From the NCBI GenBank assembly GCA_963971535.1, contig OZ020589.1, positions 49,891,192-49,955,191 on the forward strand: a stretch of DNA of 64,000 nt, given 5' to 3'. This stretch comes from Notolepis coatsorum. Lineage: Eukaryota > Chordata > Actinopteri > Aulopiformes > Paralepididae. Each line of letters opens with the position of its first letter. Position 1 is the stretch's first letter. A program made the position numbers and the translations under genes. The notes under the pieces were generated by a model that saw only the letters and a program-made list of their open reading frames with translations, was not told the DNA's origin and did not search any database. Below, one piece after another: positions 33,641 through 43,450 of this stretch.

Positions 33641-33860
33641 TGATACTTCGGAAACCAATCTTAAAAAAATGCTCACGTTTACAAATTCAAATTGGCCCAT
33701 GTTCAAGATTTAGTTTCTAAAGTCTATCATCTAATTAATTATTCATACATAAGTATGATAAATAGCCTAAATATTAAATCTGTGGGCCGTTTTTTCCATA
33801 CATGAGGAAAGACAAGCGGATACCATCCCAGTTCCAATTACGTAGTTTTCCGTGTTACGT

Positions 33861-34341
33861 TTAACCTCTTAACGTTTGGCATACCGTATACCGTATAAGG
33901 TCATTTATAGGCCTGATATTCTATATTCATATTTCAAATTGCATGTTTCTGGATGGGAAAATTCAGTACTGTATCTACAAAACCCCTTGTAAATCATCTG
34001 CCCTTTATTCAGTTGCTTAGATTTTTTTTTACACTTTGTACACTGAATGTGCTCAGTGGCAATAGTTCACGTCTGGTCAATGTCATGGTGTTATTCACCG
34101 TCTAAGATGGAAACAAATTTTATAATAATAATAATTGACATTCTCCTTTGGTTCGTTATAATTTACTCAAGCATAGTAACAGAAACAATATTTCTGACAC
34201 TGGGAATACATTCCCTGAGGTCCATAGATGTCCCTAGATACCAAGAACATGACCTTGTAGAAGTGGAGCAATCTTCCATTTACTTAGGTATGTACTTTTA
34301 GGCAGATTTTCTGAAAATATGGCTAGGGCTTAACAGGTTAT
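33861..34341. mobile_element. TTAA-type element, second family, copy 1
   Basis: The left end is TTAACCTCTTAACG. The right end, reversed, is TAACCTGTTAAGCCC. The interior shares AATTCAGTACTGTATCTACA and CATGGTGTTATTCAC with the copy at 38.06 kb. The right TTAA is altered (TTAT). Piggybac-like by ends only. Confidence 0.45.
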
Positions 34342-34732
34342 GGGATATAGACAATTATGTGGGCAATATAGAACAGCCGACAGATTAGAAATATAATTTA
34401 TTGGTCAAAAGTTATGATAATTATAGTGATAGTAATAAAACAATTCCGTCTGAAAATTTACTTGAATGGGTTTATGATGAATGGGTTTATGATGAATATC
34501 TGTTTGTGGGTATGCTCAAAGTAATATATTATTCATATCTTTCATATTTTATACAGAAATTATTACAAAAATCTTGTCCGCTGTTCTATATTGCCCACAT
34601 AATTGTCTATATCCCATACCCTCGAAGTTTCCTGCTAGCTTGTCAGTAAAGTGGTTGAAAATTCAGTTTGTTGAAATGTGGTGGCCGGACAAGATTTTTG
34701 TAATAATTTCTGTATCAAATATGAAAGATATT
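34336..34732. repeat. Two interlocking inverted repeats
   Basis: The arm at about 34,337-34,382 (GGGATATAGACAATTATGTG) pairs with about 34,576-34,620. A second arm at about 34,524-34,572 (ATTATTACAAAAATCTTGTC) pairs with about 34,685-34,732. The pairs overlap rather than nest. A 15-bp direct repeat TGGGTTTATGATGAA lies between them. Confidence 0.75.
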
Positions 34733-35008
34733 AATAATAATAATAATCATGATAATCATACAGATATTTTATATCATTTGAAAGCCCTAGTTGTTATCTT
34801 CAAAATGGTACTATATATATTTACTTTGAGCATTAATTTTCATAATGGAATGTTGATGCCTAGGGCTAAAGATAATGTGCGATTTTGGCCACTGGTAGCG
34901 CTCATGAGCCGAACACACCTCGGGCCGTGTTCGGTAGCGCCGAAGAAGAAGAAGCTTCACACACGAATCCACACGGGGAAAACAGTGAAATATTTGTCTA
35001 AAAATTCT

Positions 35009-35123
35009 GTACGTAACTCCAAGCTGATCAAGCGTGTCCTTAGAATTCCGTACATAAATCTAAGCAGATCAAGCGTGTTTTTAGAATTCCGTACGTAAAT
35101 CTAAGCAGATCAAGCGTGTTTTA
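35009..35123 (+). repeat. ~45-bp tandem repeat, 3 copies
   Basis: Units of the form AATTCCGTACGTAAATCTAA followed by GCAGATCAAGCGTGTT are repeated three times, with small changes in the first. Confidence 0.85.
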
Positions 35124-35411
35124 TGATTTATGAAACACAAATTGAGAGGTGTGTGTGTGTGGATCGTTTTTTACGATTGTGGATTCTACTTTTGCGTTAT
35201 TTTTTATAGAAATCTACCCTCATAGGCTGGCAGGCTGGTTGGAGATGGAGAGGAGAGGCCACATGAGCTAGGGGAAGCCATCCATTAAACCTTAGGTCTG
35301 GCGGGTGGAACCAATCAGCTCCCTGGAAACCTACACATTCACAATCATTCACTCAAGCAGTCAGTCAACCGTGCTCACCTGCAGCCCATCACACATAGCC
35401 AGCACAGCAGC

Positions 35412-35782
35412 CTTATTTTTTTTCGTAGCCGCATTTCTGGCAGACGCTCTCTGATTGGCCACTGACTGACGCTCTCTGATTGGCCACTGACGCGTTTGCC
35501 CAATCGCGTGACGAGCTGTGTCTTTGCCCATTTCCGCGTCAAACAGCCTGCAAACTACCTGGCGTTCTATCGCCATGCTCTAAGACAAACTCTAACCTTA
35601 ACCAACTTCGAAAGAGTGCCTAAGCTTAACCGCCGAAAGAACTTGCCGTCACGCTCTAAGACAAACTCTAACCTTAACCAACTTTGAAAGAGTGCCTAAG
35701 CTTAACCAGTGTAGAAACAGGCGTCGGTCAATCGGAGAGCGTCTTGCCAGAAATGCGGCTACGAAAAAAAATAACGCAGCAC
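35412..35782. mobile_element. Fold-back MITE (long inverted ends)
   Basis: Arms TTTCGTAGCCGCATTTCTGG (left) and its near-perfect reverse complement (right, about 35,745-35,770) extend over about 50 bp. CAGCACAGCAG occurs just outside both ends, a 9-11 bp TSD as seen for Mutator-like elements. The interior has a ~70-bp duplication (CTCTAAGACAAACTCTAACC). Fragments of the same family lie at 6.36 and 9.65 kb. Confidence 0.7.
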
Positions 35783-35828
35783 AGCAGGCTCACCATGGAG
35801 AGAGAGGGGGGGGGGGGTATGTTTGTAT

Positions 35829-35895
35829 TGGTATGTATGTATGTATGTATGTATGTATGTATGCATGTATCTATGTATCTATGTATGTATGTATG
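35829..35895. repeat. (GTAT)n microsatellite, left block
   Basis: GTAT repeat with a few ATCT variants. It continues at 36,386 on the other side of the LTR-LTR element, which appears to have inserted into it. Confidence 0.9.
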
Positions 35896-36027
35896 TGTAA
35901 CGGAGGTACCGCATGTCTATCCACAGTCACGATGGACAGTGTAGTGAAGTGGCTGTGGACGTTAAGCGGTACTGCAAGTAAACTCACTCCCCAGAGACAT
36001 CCAGATCCATTACCAAGGAGGTGAGTT

Positions 36028-36090
36028 CACCTCTTGGTATAGTGGTCGGCGATGTCGCCCGCGGCGCGGGAGACCGGGGTTCAATCCCAC
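36028..36090 (+). other. tRNA-Asp-like segment in the first LTR
   Basis: TTGGTATAGTGGTCGG resembles the A-box region of tRNA-Asp (TATAGTGGT). CCCGC...GCGGGAGACCGGGG matches its anticodon stem and variable region, and GGTTCAATCC is a B box. The anticodon loop is reduced to about 3 nt, so it cannot act as a tRNA; a pol III promoter role is possible. Confidence 0.65.
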
Positions 36091-36292
36091 TCAGGGCATG
36101 TCAAATGAGACCGGTTACAGTGGTGCCCAGTGACCCGGATGCCCTGGGTGGAGTGAGTTTAGGGGGGTGAGTGTAACGGAGGTACCGCGTGTCTATCCAC
36201 AGTCACGATGGACAGTGTAGTGAAGTGGCTGTGGACGTTAAGCGGTACTGCAAGTAAACTCACTCCCCAGAGGCATCCAGACCCATTACCAA

Positions 36293-36357
36293 GACCTCTT
36301 GGTATAGTGGTCGGCGATGTCACCCGCGACGCGGGAGGCCGGGGTTCAACTCCCACT
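36293..36357 (+). other. tRNA-Asp-like segment in the second LTR
   Basis: Same as the segment at 36,028: TTGGTATAGTGGTCGG, then CCCGCGACGCGGGAGGCC and GGTTCAACTCC. The loop is again about 3 nt. It differs from the first by an upstream 11-bp gap and a few substitutions. Confidence 0.65.
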
Positions 36358-36384
36358 CAGGGCATGTCAAATGAGACCGGTTAC

Positions 36385-36385
<1 letters not shown>

Positions 36386-36440
<55 letters not shown>

Positions 36441-36447
36441 TGTTATG
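36386..36447. repeat. (TATG)n microsatellite, right block
   Basis: Continuation of the tetranucleotide array on the right of the LTR-LTR element. Confidence 0.9.
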
Positions 36448-37214
36448 TTATGTATGTATGTCCTTGTAGATGTGAGTGTTGTGTTCTGAAGCAACACTAG
36501 GTAACGCTGACGCTGAGTCTTAATTGTGCACAGGGAACAGTAGTACTTGTTCTGGTAGGGGAGATCAGAGAGAAGGAAAGACAATGTTGTATTCTCACTT
36601 TTTCTGTGTCTCCGGTGGTTCCATTACAGTCTTTGGAGAGGTTACCACAATGATGATTTATGATTATTTGTGTGTGTGGCACAAGGAGACACAAGGAGGA
36701 TTAAAGCACACACAAATACACATTATTCACAACACTGGCACAATCTGCATAGATTAATACAATACATACAACTTTCTCTTGGACATTTCCTGGTTAAACA
36801 AGGTAGGTAAGCCCACTATTGATGTAATTAAGAGAAACCTTTTAAATGCATAGGTTTATTCAAATAGGCTGAACTAAAGCCCAGGACGGGTTTTGTCAAC
36901 AAAGAAAATAAATAATGGAAGTACAACAGACTAGCCGCTGGTGGTGCAGCGTTGATTGAATAGGACACCATGACTGAGACATTTTGATGGCTCTTTAAAA
37001 ATAAAATAAAAAAGACTTAAAACACAAACAAAAGCACATATAGTAGAACATAAGATAGGGATACAGGGCACAATACAGTCATGGACACAAGGACAGAGCA
37101 CATCATGACATTAGAAGACCCAGGCATAGACAAACGCACAATATTGCACACACACACACACAATGCTGATTTTCAATGAGCCATTCCTTAACCCTGCACT
37201 TGAATGAGTGATAT
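36448..37214. other. No recognisable gene
   Basis: Mixed-composition sequence with a short CA run near 37.14 kb. It may be unique or very old repeat DNA. No coding or terminal-repeat pattern found. Confidence 0.45.
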
Positions 37215-37330
37215 GATGTAGACCAGGGGTGGCCAACCAGTTAGAGACTAAGAGCCACAAAAATTACTGTGGTACCACAAAGAGCCACACCATATACCAG
37301 CGTTTCTCAACCTTTTTTTTCAGTCACGGC
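37213..37330 (+). repeat. hAT-like terminal sequences, unpaired
   Basis: CAGGGGTGGCCAACCAGT followed by AAGAGCCACA is a known style of vertebrate hAT terminus. About 85 bp on, CAGCGTTTCTCAACC is another. I could not pair either with a second end, so they are fragments or one inside the other. Confidence 0.45.
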
Positions 37331-37435
37331 ACCCTTCATGTGTTTATAGGGCTCACCCTCTGGCCTCTGAAGTTGTGAGACCCACGGTTGCAAAATTACA
37401 AAATCACTTTTAGCCATTTAAAAAAATAATGTTTA

Positions 37436-37892
37436 TAGGGCGGTCAGGTGGCGTAGCGGAGATTGCGCTCGTCACCGACGCAGGAGATGCTGGGTTCGAG
37501 CCCAGCTCTCGGCATTGCTACCAGCTTGGTCGTTCATACTAATACAATTGGCAGTATTAGGGGGTGGGAAGCTGGTGGGTGGGAATCTGGCGTTGTGGAC
37601 AGATCAGGTCTCGGCGCTTGCTCAGCGGGGGCAGGACTTGGTGGAGATAGCGTGCCCTCCCACGCGTTACACTTCACCAATGAGAGTCCTCGCTGCCAAG
37701 TGAAAAGACGTCACTGGCAGTCGCCACACGTATCGGAGGAAGCGCGCGGTCGGCTTCGGGACGCCCATGTACCGACTCGTAGGAGAACGTGCATACAGCA
37801 GCCAGGTAGGGGAGGGGGGGAATTGGCACGGCGACTAAATTGGGACAGGGAGAAAAACAGAAAATTGGAGAAAGAGAAATAAAAAAATTAAA
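37436..37892 (+). mobile_element. tRNA-derived SINE, family S, full-length copy 1
   Basis: About 457 bp with an exact 20-bp TSD (37,416-37,435 and 37,893-37,912). The head has an A-box-like TGGCGTAGCGGAG and B box GGTTCGAGCCC about 40 bp apart; the tail is A-rich. It shares most of its length with the copy at 40.7 kb (ACTAATACAATTGGCAGTAT). The frame reading across it is not a gene. Confidence 0.92.
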
Positions 37893-38060
37893 ATTTAAAA
37901 AAATAATGTTTATTTAAAAATGTTTAAGCACATGTAGGCCTATAGTCAATTGGTCCTGTTGTTCAGCCTCACAATGCTATTTGATAGTAAATGTGTTTAT
38001 ATGTCCCACCCTCTGGCCTCTGAAGTTGCTAATGTCTTTTTAATTTGGGTTAAGGTTTGG

Positions 38061-38625
38061 TTAACCTCTTAAGCCCGAGATATACAGCAAAAGTGTATAT
38101 TTTCAGCATTACGTTTGTTTACCGATTATTTTAACTGTTATTAGTGAAATATAAGATTATAGAAATCTCAGGGCATTGAGTCGGAAACCGGCGCATATTG
38201 ACAGGAGGAAGTGGCACAGCCAAAAGTGAGTGTAGTCTTTTGAAGGAAGAGACTCAGGGCTTTCGAATTTCAAAAAACGACCCTACCCAGCTCACACCAG
38301 CCCCTGTCAATCATCTGACTTCTGGATTTACTTTTTTATTTCTCTTATTTTTTGGGATTATCTCCCACAAACCTGAACGTTATTGCCATAAAACAGAACG
38401 CAGTTAGTTTCTCTACCTTTCTGTGAATGTCTTGCAAAAAACGGTGTTGCAATACGATGAAAAATGGTGGAGAAATTTACATTATAAAAAAGATGGCAGA
38501 ATTCAGTACTGTATCTACAAAACCTTCTGTTTAATAATCTTCCCTTTATTTATTTGCTTAGATTTTTCAGGTCTGGTCAATTTGAGCATGGTGTTATTCA
38601 CAGTCAAAGATAAAAATTCCACCTC
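38061..38625 (+). mobile_element. TTAA-type element, second family, copy 2 (partial)
   Basis: Begins TTAACCTCTTAAGCCCGAG and shares AATTCAGTACTGTATCTACA with the copy at 33.86-34.34 kb. The right end is not seen; sequence changes near 38,625 at the start of a gag-like fragment. Confidence 0.45.
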
Positions 38626-38639
38626 ACCTAGGGGCCCCA

Positions 38640-38935
38640 TCTCCACCGGCACACCAGCCGCCATACCCTGCAACAACCCGACGAAGGGAACGCATGAACG
38701 ATGGTAAATGTTTCAACTGTAATAAGGCAGGCCACATAGCCTCTGAGTGCCAGGCCCCAAAGAGCGGACCCGCAAGTACGAGCAGTGGGTAAGGAGGAGG
38801 GCCAGGAACAACGATCGTAACAACGACCATGACAATGACATCCTCTTAAATGAGGAAATACCATTACTGCACCTCAATGCCAGCAACGATTCGGGCCACC
38901 CATGGACGACGTCCCAAACCCTTATGCATAAGTAG
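38640..38935 (+). pseudogene. Retrotransposon gag zinc-knuckle remnant
   Basis: One frame reads CFNCNKAGHIASEC near 38,705-38,750, a CX2CX4HX4C knuckle of LTR-retrotransposon gag proteins. A proline-rich stretch precedes it and stops follow. No protease or RT is nearby, so the family cannot be named. Confidence 0.5.
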
Positions 38936-39014
38936 GACCTACCCCACCACACCAACGACGACCCCGGCCTGTACAAACAACGCCCGCTACTTCATAGCTG
39001 TATTCAACTATGGG

Positions 39015-39340
39015 GACCTGACTGCTACTCTACTCAACGGCTTCCAGCCTCATTGCAACAGATATATCGTTCTGTGTGTGAAGGAGTGAGAAGACACCTG
39101 ACTGCTACTGTATTCAACGGCATCCGGCCTCCTTGCAACAGATATATCGTTCTGTGTGTGAAGGAGTGAGAAGACACCTGACTGCTACTCTACTCAACGG
39201 CTTCCAGCCTCATTGCAACAGATATATCGTTCTGTGTGTGAAGGAGTGAGAAGACACCTGACTGCTACTGTATTCAACGGCATCCAGCCTCTTTGCAACA
39301 GATATGTCGTTCTGTGTGTGAAGGAGAGAGAAGACGACTG
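39015..39340 (+). repeat. 81-bp tandem repeat, 4 copies in A-B-A-B order
   Basis: The units share CAACAGATATATCGTTCTGT and GTGTGTGAAGGAG. Odd copies read CTACTCAACGGCTTCCAG and even copies GTATTCAACGGCATCC, so the real period is about 162 bp. This indicates that a two-unit block was duplicated. Confidence 0.85.
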
Positions 39341-39789
39341 CTATTGTAGTCCACTGTGACTGCTACTGAGAACGACAACAAGGGAAGTTAAACAACACTG
39401 ATTGCACAGTGTGCATATTAAAAAGTCAAATTTCTGATTTAGATATGGGTACATATTCAGTGTTTGAAAATACTACTTATATTAAGACTGCCATTTTATT
39501 TTCTTTGTTCTTTGTTTCCTCTTAACTACTGTCGGCGCTTCGGGTCATTGAGAAGCGCTTTATAGATGTGATACCACGTTTTTATTTAAAAAAAAACCCA
39601 TTTCCTTTTCTGTTTATTGTTTTCCATTTGTTTTGAAAACTCTCATTTTCCACCTGCTTGCCTCTAATTGCAAAAGTAAACTATCGATAGAACGAGATTA
39701 TTTGTTCCTGAGCGTCTCTCTACGCCTCATTAGTTCCTCTGTACTTAATGGGTATGTTCACGCGCTAAAGTAAGGCGCCAGCAACTAAA

Positions 39790-40065
39790 CTGTCCCCAGC
39801 CTAGGACCCCCCCCCCCCCTTTTTCAATCTGTCCCCAGCCTAGGACCCCCCCCCCCTTATTATGGTTGTTTTCATTCTACCTAAGAATACAACATTTTGC
39901 AATTGCAATTACCTACTTAGCCAAGTATGACATTATGATGTATTGGTTTATTGTTCTACCTAGTGCTTATTATGTTTTTTTTTATTCTACCTAAGACTAC
40001 AACATTTTACAATTATTATCATGCTACTTTCTGCCAAGTATGAAATTGTGATGTATTGATGTTAA
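39790..40065. repeat. Two local duplications with C-runs
   Basis: CTGTCCCCAGCCTAGGACC plus a C-run occurs twice (about 39,800 and 39,831). Downstream, TTCTACCTAAGA.TACAACATTTT and CAAGTATGA.ATT.TGATGTATTG occur twice about 110 bp apart. Confidence 0.75.
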
Positions 40066-40349
40066 TTGATTTGATGTTCTGCATAGTGTCTTGAGACTGT
40101 GGTTTAGTGATATTGATGGTCGAAATTAACAGGATGTGTGCCAAAAATGGCACAAAGTGGGGTAATGTGAAGTGTAATTTCCTCCACCCCCCCATTTTTT
40201 CTTCTCCAATAAACCTGTGTTCATTTAACGTGAGTATTCCGGCTGTCTCTTTTAGCTCCTGTTTAATACCTGATTCGCAGTGTGACACTGTTTTAGGCTG
40301 CTTGATGCCCATGGAGAACCTGTCGTTGGAGACGTCAAAATCCACGACA

Positions 40350-40690
40350 ACTGTCGCCTCACAGCAAGAAGGTCCAGGGTTTGATTCCCGCTTGGGGACC
40401 AGGTTTCCATGATGCCAGGTACCCAGGTGGGGTATCTCCCAGGCCTTTCTGTGTGGAGTTTGCATGTTCTCCCCGTGCTCGCAAGGGTACCCCCCCCAGA
40501 TAAGATAAACCCAATGGAAAAACATGCACAACAACAGATCGCTAACGCTCTGGCGTCCTTGACGAAGACGGACAGGAGCACTTGGATTGGTCTCCGGGGT
40601 GCGGCTCACGTTGACGCCCTAGCTCCCGGCTGCCCATGGGGGGAAGGACGACAGGATGGGTCAAGTGCAGAGACTCAATCGCATCGGCGA
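40350..40690 (+). mobile_element. DANA-like tRNA-derived SINE fragment
   Basis: CTGTCGCCTCACAGCAAGAA, B-box-like GGTTTGATTCCCGC, then GTGTGGAGTTTGCATGTTCT and CCCCGTGCTCG match the core pattern of fish DANA-type SINEs. The 5' head before GTCGCC is missing or diverged. The minus-strand frame across it is not a gene. Confidence 0.65.
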
Positions 40691-40711
40691 CTGAGAAAAA
40701 GACAATGCATG

Positions 40712-41175
40712 GGCGGCTAAGTGGCGCAGTGGACAAGGCGCTCGCCACTAACGCAGGAGATGCTGGGTTCGAGGCCCAGCTCTCGGCGTTGCTTCCGGCT
40801 TGGCTGGTCGTTCATACTAATACAATTGGCAGTATTAGGGGGTGGGAAAGCCGGTGGGTGGGGATCGGACGTTGTGGACAGCGACTCCTAAAGGTCGGTT
40901 GGTGCGCCTGTACAGCAGAATCAGGAAGCAACGGGGGCAGCGTGAGCCTCCCACGTGTTACTCCTCGCCACTGAGAGATTGCGGTGTGCAGGTGAAAAGA
41001 TGCGACGGCTGCCTCCTCGTGTACCGGAAGAGACACGTGATGCAAGGCTTCATCCACATTGCAGCCGACCAGTGGGAGGCATGGTCTAACAACGTTCGAG
41101 ACCGGGGAGGGTAGAATTGGATAATACGAAATTGAGATGGGAGAAAATAGAAAATGGGGAGAAAAAGTAGATAAA
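40712..41175 (+). mobile_element. tRNA-derived SINE, family S, full-length copy 2
   Basis: About 464 bp with a 16-bp TSD AAAAAGACAATGCATG (40,696-40,711 and 41,176-41,191). A-box-like TGGCGCAGTGGAC and B box GGTTCGAGGCCC. It ends in an A-rich GATAAAAAAA tail. Same family as 37.4 kb and, truncated, 18.15 kb. Confidence 0.92.
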
Positions 41176-41294
41176 AAAAAGACAATGCATGTGTGTGTAT
41201 CCCGGTGTGTGTGTGCCACTCCAATTGCATGTCCAGTTCGTTGCATGCTGAATAAAGACCCCCTAAAAGAGGTCCTGCATTATTATTATTATGT

Positions 41295-41520
41295 TGTGTA
41301 TGTCATAAATGTTATGATGAATTGAAAATGGGGGACCCTGATGTAAACAAGATGAAAGTCTTTCTCTGGTCTGCATCCCCTTAACACTTTGAATGCCAGC
41401 CACGACAAAACACGTGTTAACAGCCCGCCCCCTGAAAGTGTTAACAATTGTGTGTATTGAGCCATACTGTATTGTACCCATTCTGCTATCTGTTAATAAA
41501 ATTTTCAATCAATCAATCAA
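41295..41520 (+). repeat. Short repeat X, copy 2 (carries the 56-bp MITE)
   Basis: From GAATTGAAAATGGGGGACCC through TGGTCTGCATCCCC to the TCAATCAATCAA tail. It is split at TTAA by the 56-bp element at 41,385-41,440. Copies at 43.3, 46.0, 46.1 and 0.7 kb have the uninterrupted site. Confidence 0.8.
41381..41444. mobile_element. 56-bp piggyBac-like MITE (element H) with TTAA TSD
   Basis: TTAA, then CACTTTGAATGCCAGCC ... CGCCCCCTGAAAGTG (56 bp), then TTAA. The left 51 bp follow the left end of element M at 58.7 kb. The right end is only GAAAGTG-like, matching M's right end GCACTGAAAGTG. Removing the insert and one TTAA restores repeat X exactly as in its other copies. Confidence 0.9.
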
Positions 41521-41779
41521 TCACCTATAAAGCACACCTGTTATCTGTTCATCTGTGTCAGTCATTACCCTGGAATCCAGGTTAATTTGCTACCGCAAAC
41601 TGAGCCAGGACTTATAGCCGCATTTCAGTGGGGGCGAAATGTGTGCCACCTTCCCCCACTCTCAGCGCTCGTCTGAGATCGCTTCCGGAGCAGACACTCC
41701 TTGGCTACAAAGGCGGTCAATCATTTTCATTGCCGGGGGTCATTGGTCCACTCAGGACAGGGGCACCCAGGACGTTCGG

Positions 41780-42487
41780 TTCAAATAACAAACTCAGCAA
41801 GACCGATGGCTTCTCAGTTACAGTGGGTGACAATATTGTCACAAGGAAAGATGAAATTACCTACCTGGGTTCCATCCTAGAGGCTAATCTTTCCTGTGAC
41901 AAAATGGCATCCAATGTAATAAAAAAAGTCAACCAACAAACTCGATTCTTGTACCGGATCTCCTCTCTGGTAAACAAGAATACCCTGAAGACTCTGGCAG
42001 GAGCACTCATTCAAGGGTACTACGACTATGCTTGCACCTCATGGTACCAAAGCACCTCAAAGGCGCTAAAAACAAAATTACAAACTTCTCAAAACAAACT
42101 GGTCAGACTACTGCTTGACTTACTCCTAGAACCCACCTCACCCCTGCCCACTTTGACAACCTAGGATGGCTTAGAGTAGACGACAGAGTACAGCAACTTG
42201 CAATGGGCCTGGTCTACAAAATACACTACACGACCAAGGTACCCATGTACATGTCAAAATACTTCCCAAAGGTCAGTGAATACCACGATCACAACACCAG
42301 AGGGAGCTCCACAAATCATGTTAAACCCAGATTCGGCTCAAACAAGGGATTAAACACGTTTTGCAATTATGCCACATCAATGTGGAACGTCCTACCCAAA
42401 GCTGTAAAGGAATGTGAATCACTACCCACTTTCAAAACCACTCTCAAAGAACACCTACGGGAGACTGCAATTCGAAACTGGCCCCTG
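41780..42487 (+). pseudogene. LINE post-RT and C-terminal region
   Basis: Frames at 41,628-42,164 and 42,203-42,490 form one product once a frame change near 42.13 kb is allowed. It contains YLGSILEANLSCDKMASNVI, RISSLVNKNTLKTLAGALI, YDYACTSWY, MGLVYKIHYTTKVPMYMSKY and MWNVLPKAVKECESLPTF. This is the pattern after the RT domain of CR1/L2-like LINEs. No YADD-type motif is left, so it is 5'-truncated. Related to the fragment at 33.1-33.4 kb, but a different family from the L2 at 14 kb. Confidence 0.7.
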
Positions 42488-43104
42488 TAAATGTCCTAAC
42501 CCAACCCCCTCCAATGTACAGTAAATTACCTAGTATGGTTGTCAATATTCCAATATACAGTTTTGCTTGTACAGTTGTACAGTGTTCCCCCCCCCCAACC
42601 CCTCCTACCCAACAACAGCTGTGGATCGAATATTAGATATTGAGGTAGAGGATGCAAGTCCATCATAAAAGAGGCTGCACGGTGGAGTGTATCATCTTGT
42701 CTCTCTCCACTGTGAGACTTTCTTCCAGTCTTGTTACTGTAGGTCATAGGTGTCAAACTCATGGCCCGCAGGCCAAATGTGGCCTGCCACGTCATTTGAT
42801 GTGGCCCCCCAAGAGCCCTGGTAATTTTTTTTTTTTTTTTTTTATTTTTTTTTTTAAACATTAATTTTGGGTTAAAAAATAGCGGCGTTAAAATAATTGT
42901 GGGTTAATGCGTTAATAAATCTTTAACTTTGACAGCCTTAGTTATTACACATTCTTACACATACATACATGTATGTTGAACATCTGAGGTATTGATGAAG
43001 TAACAAAGGAAAAAAGCCAAAAGCACTTACTCCTCAGACATTCTTTGACAATTTTACAGCCCAAAATACAAAAAAGATCCAGGCGGAATAAGTAACAAAG
43101 GGTT

Positions 43105-43205
43105 GAAGAAATATTGTCTGAACTGTCAGATGCAAACTGGCTGTGTGACATAACCGAGCATCTCGCTCAATTGAATAAGAAACTGTAGGGACGCAAACAA
43201 GTCCC
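43105..43205 (+). pseudogene. hAT (Charlie/SCAND-like) transposase fragment
   Basis: The plus strand reads SELSDANWLCDITEHLAQLN with KKL following, a segment typical of Charlie-type hAT transposases and of host proteins derived from them. Only about 30 codons survive, in the same orientation as the element. Confidence 0.6.
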
Positions 43206-43311
43206 ACCCAAAACTTGACCAATATAGTTGTGAACTGAGACAACCCTTATTTTGTTATTTGAGTACAGTTACAGTTGTGTGTTCATGCAGACACATAATA
43301 GCAATTGCATT

Positions 43312-43450
43312 ACGAATTGAAAATGGGGGACCCTGATGTAAACAAGTCGAAAGTCTTTCTTTGGTCTGCATCCCCTTAACAATTGTGTGTATTGAGCTGG
43401 ACTGTACTGTACCCATTCTGCAATCTGTTAATTAAAGTTAATTAAACTAT
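43312..43450 (+). repeat. Short repeat X, copy 3
   Basis: Begins GAATTGAAAATGGGGGACCC and includes the empty site CCCCTTAACAATTG (TTAA 43,376-43,379). Located inside the Charlie-like hAT. Confidence 0.8.

Larger units (their letters stand above)
35896..36385 (+). mobile_element. Miniature LTR-LTR element (TRIM-like)
   Basis: Two direct repeats of 224 and 214 bp, each TGTAACGGAGG...CCGGTTACA, enclose 52 bp. The internal segment begins GTGGTGCCCAGTGACCC, a TGG start one base after the LTR and so compatible with a primer-binding site. It ends TTTAGGGGGGTGAG, purine-rich like a polypurine tract, immediately before the second LTR. TATG flanks both ends but lies in a GTAT microsatellite, so the TSD is not diagnostic. 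No protein is encoded, as in terminal-repeat retrotransposons in miniature, which need proteins from elsewhere. The alternative is two tandem tRNA-derived units. Confidence 0.6.

Noticed and set aside
36028..36357. Two functional tRNA-Asp genes
   Set aside because: The anticodon loop is reduced to about 3 nt and the acceptor stem is not complementary, so no usable tRNA could form.
38640..38935. Intact gag gene of an LTR retrotransposon
   Set aside because: Only one zinc knuckle is readable; stops follow within a few dozen codons and no pol domains are nearby.
40019..40609. 196-residue minus-strand frame
   Set aside because: It crosses a DANA-like SINE fragment and flanking repeat DNA in antisense; no recognisable domain.
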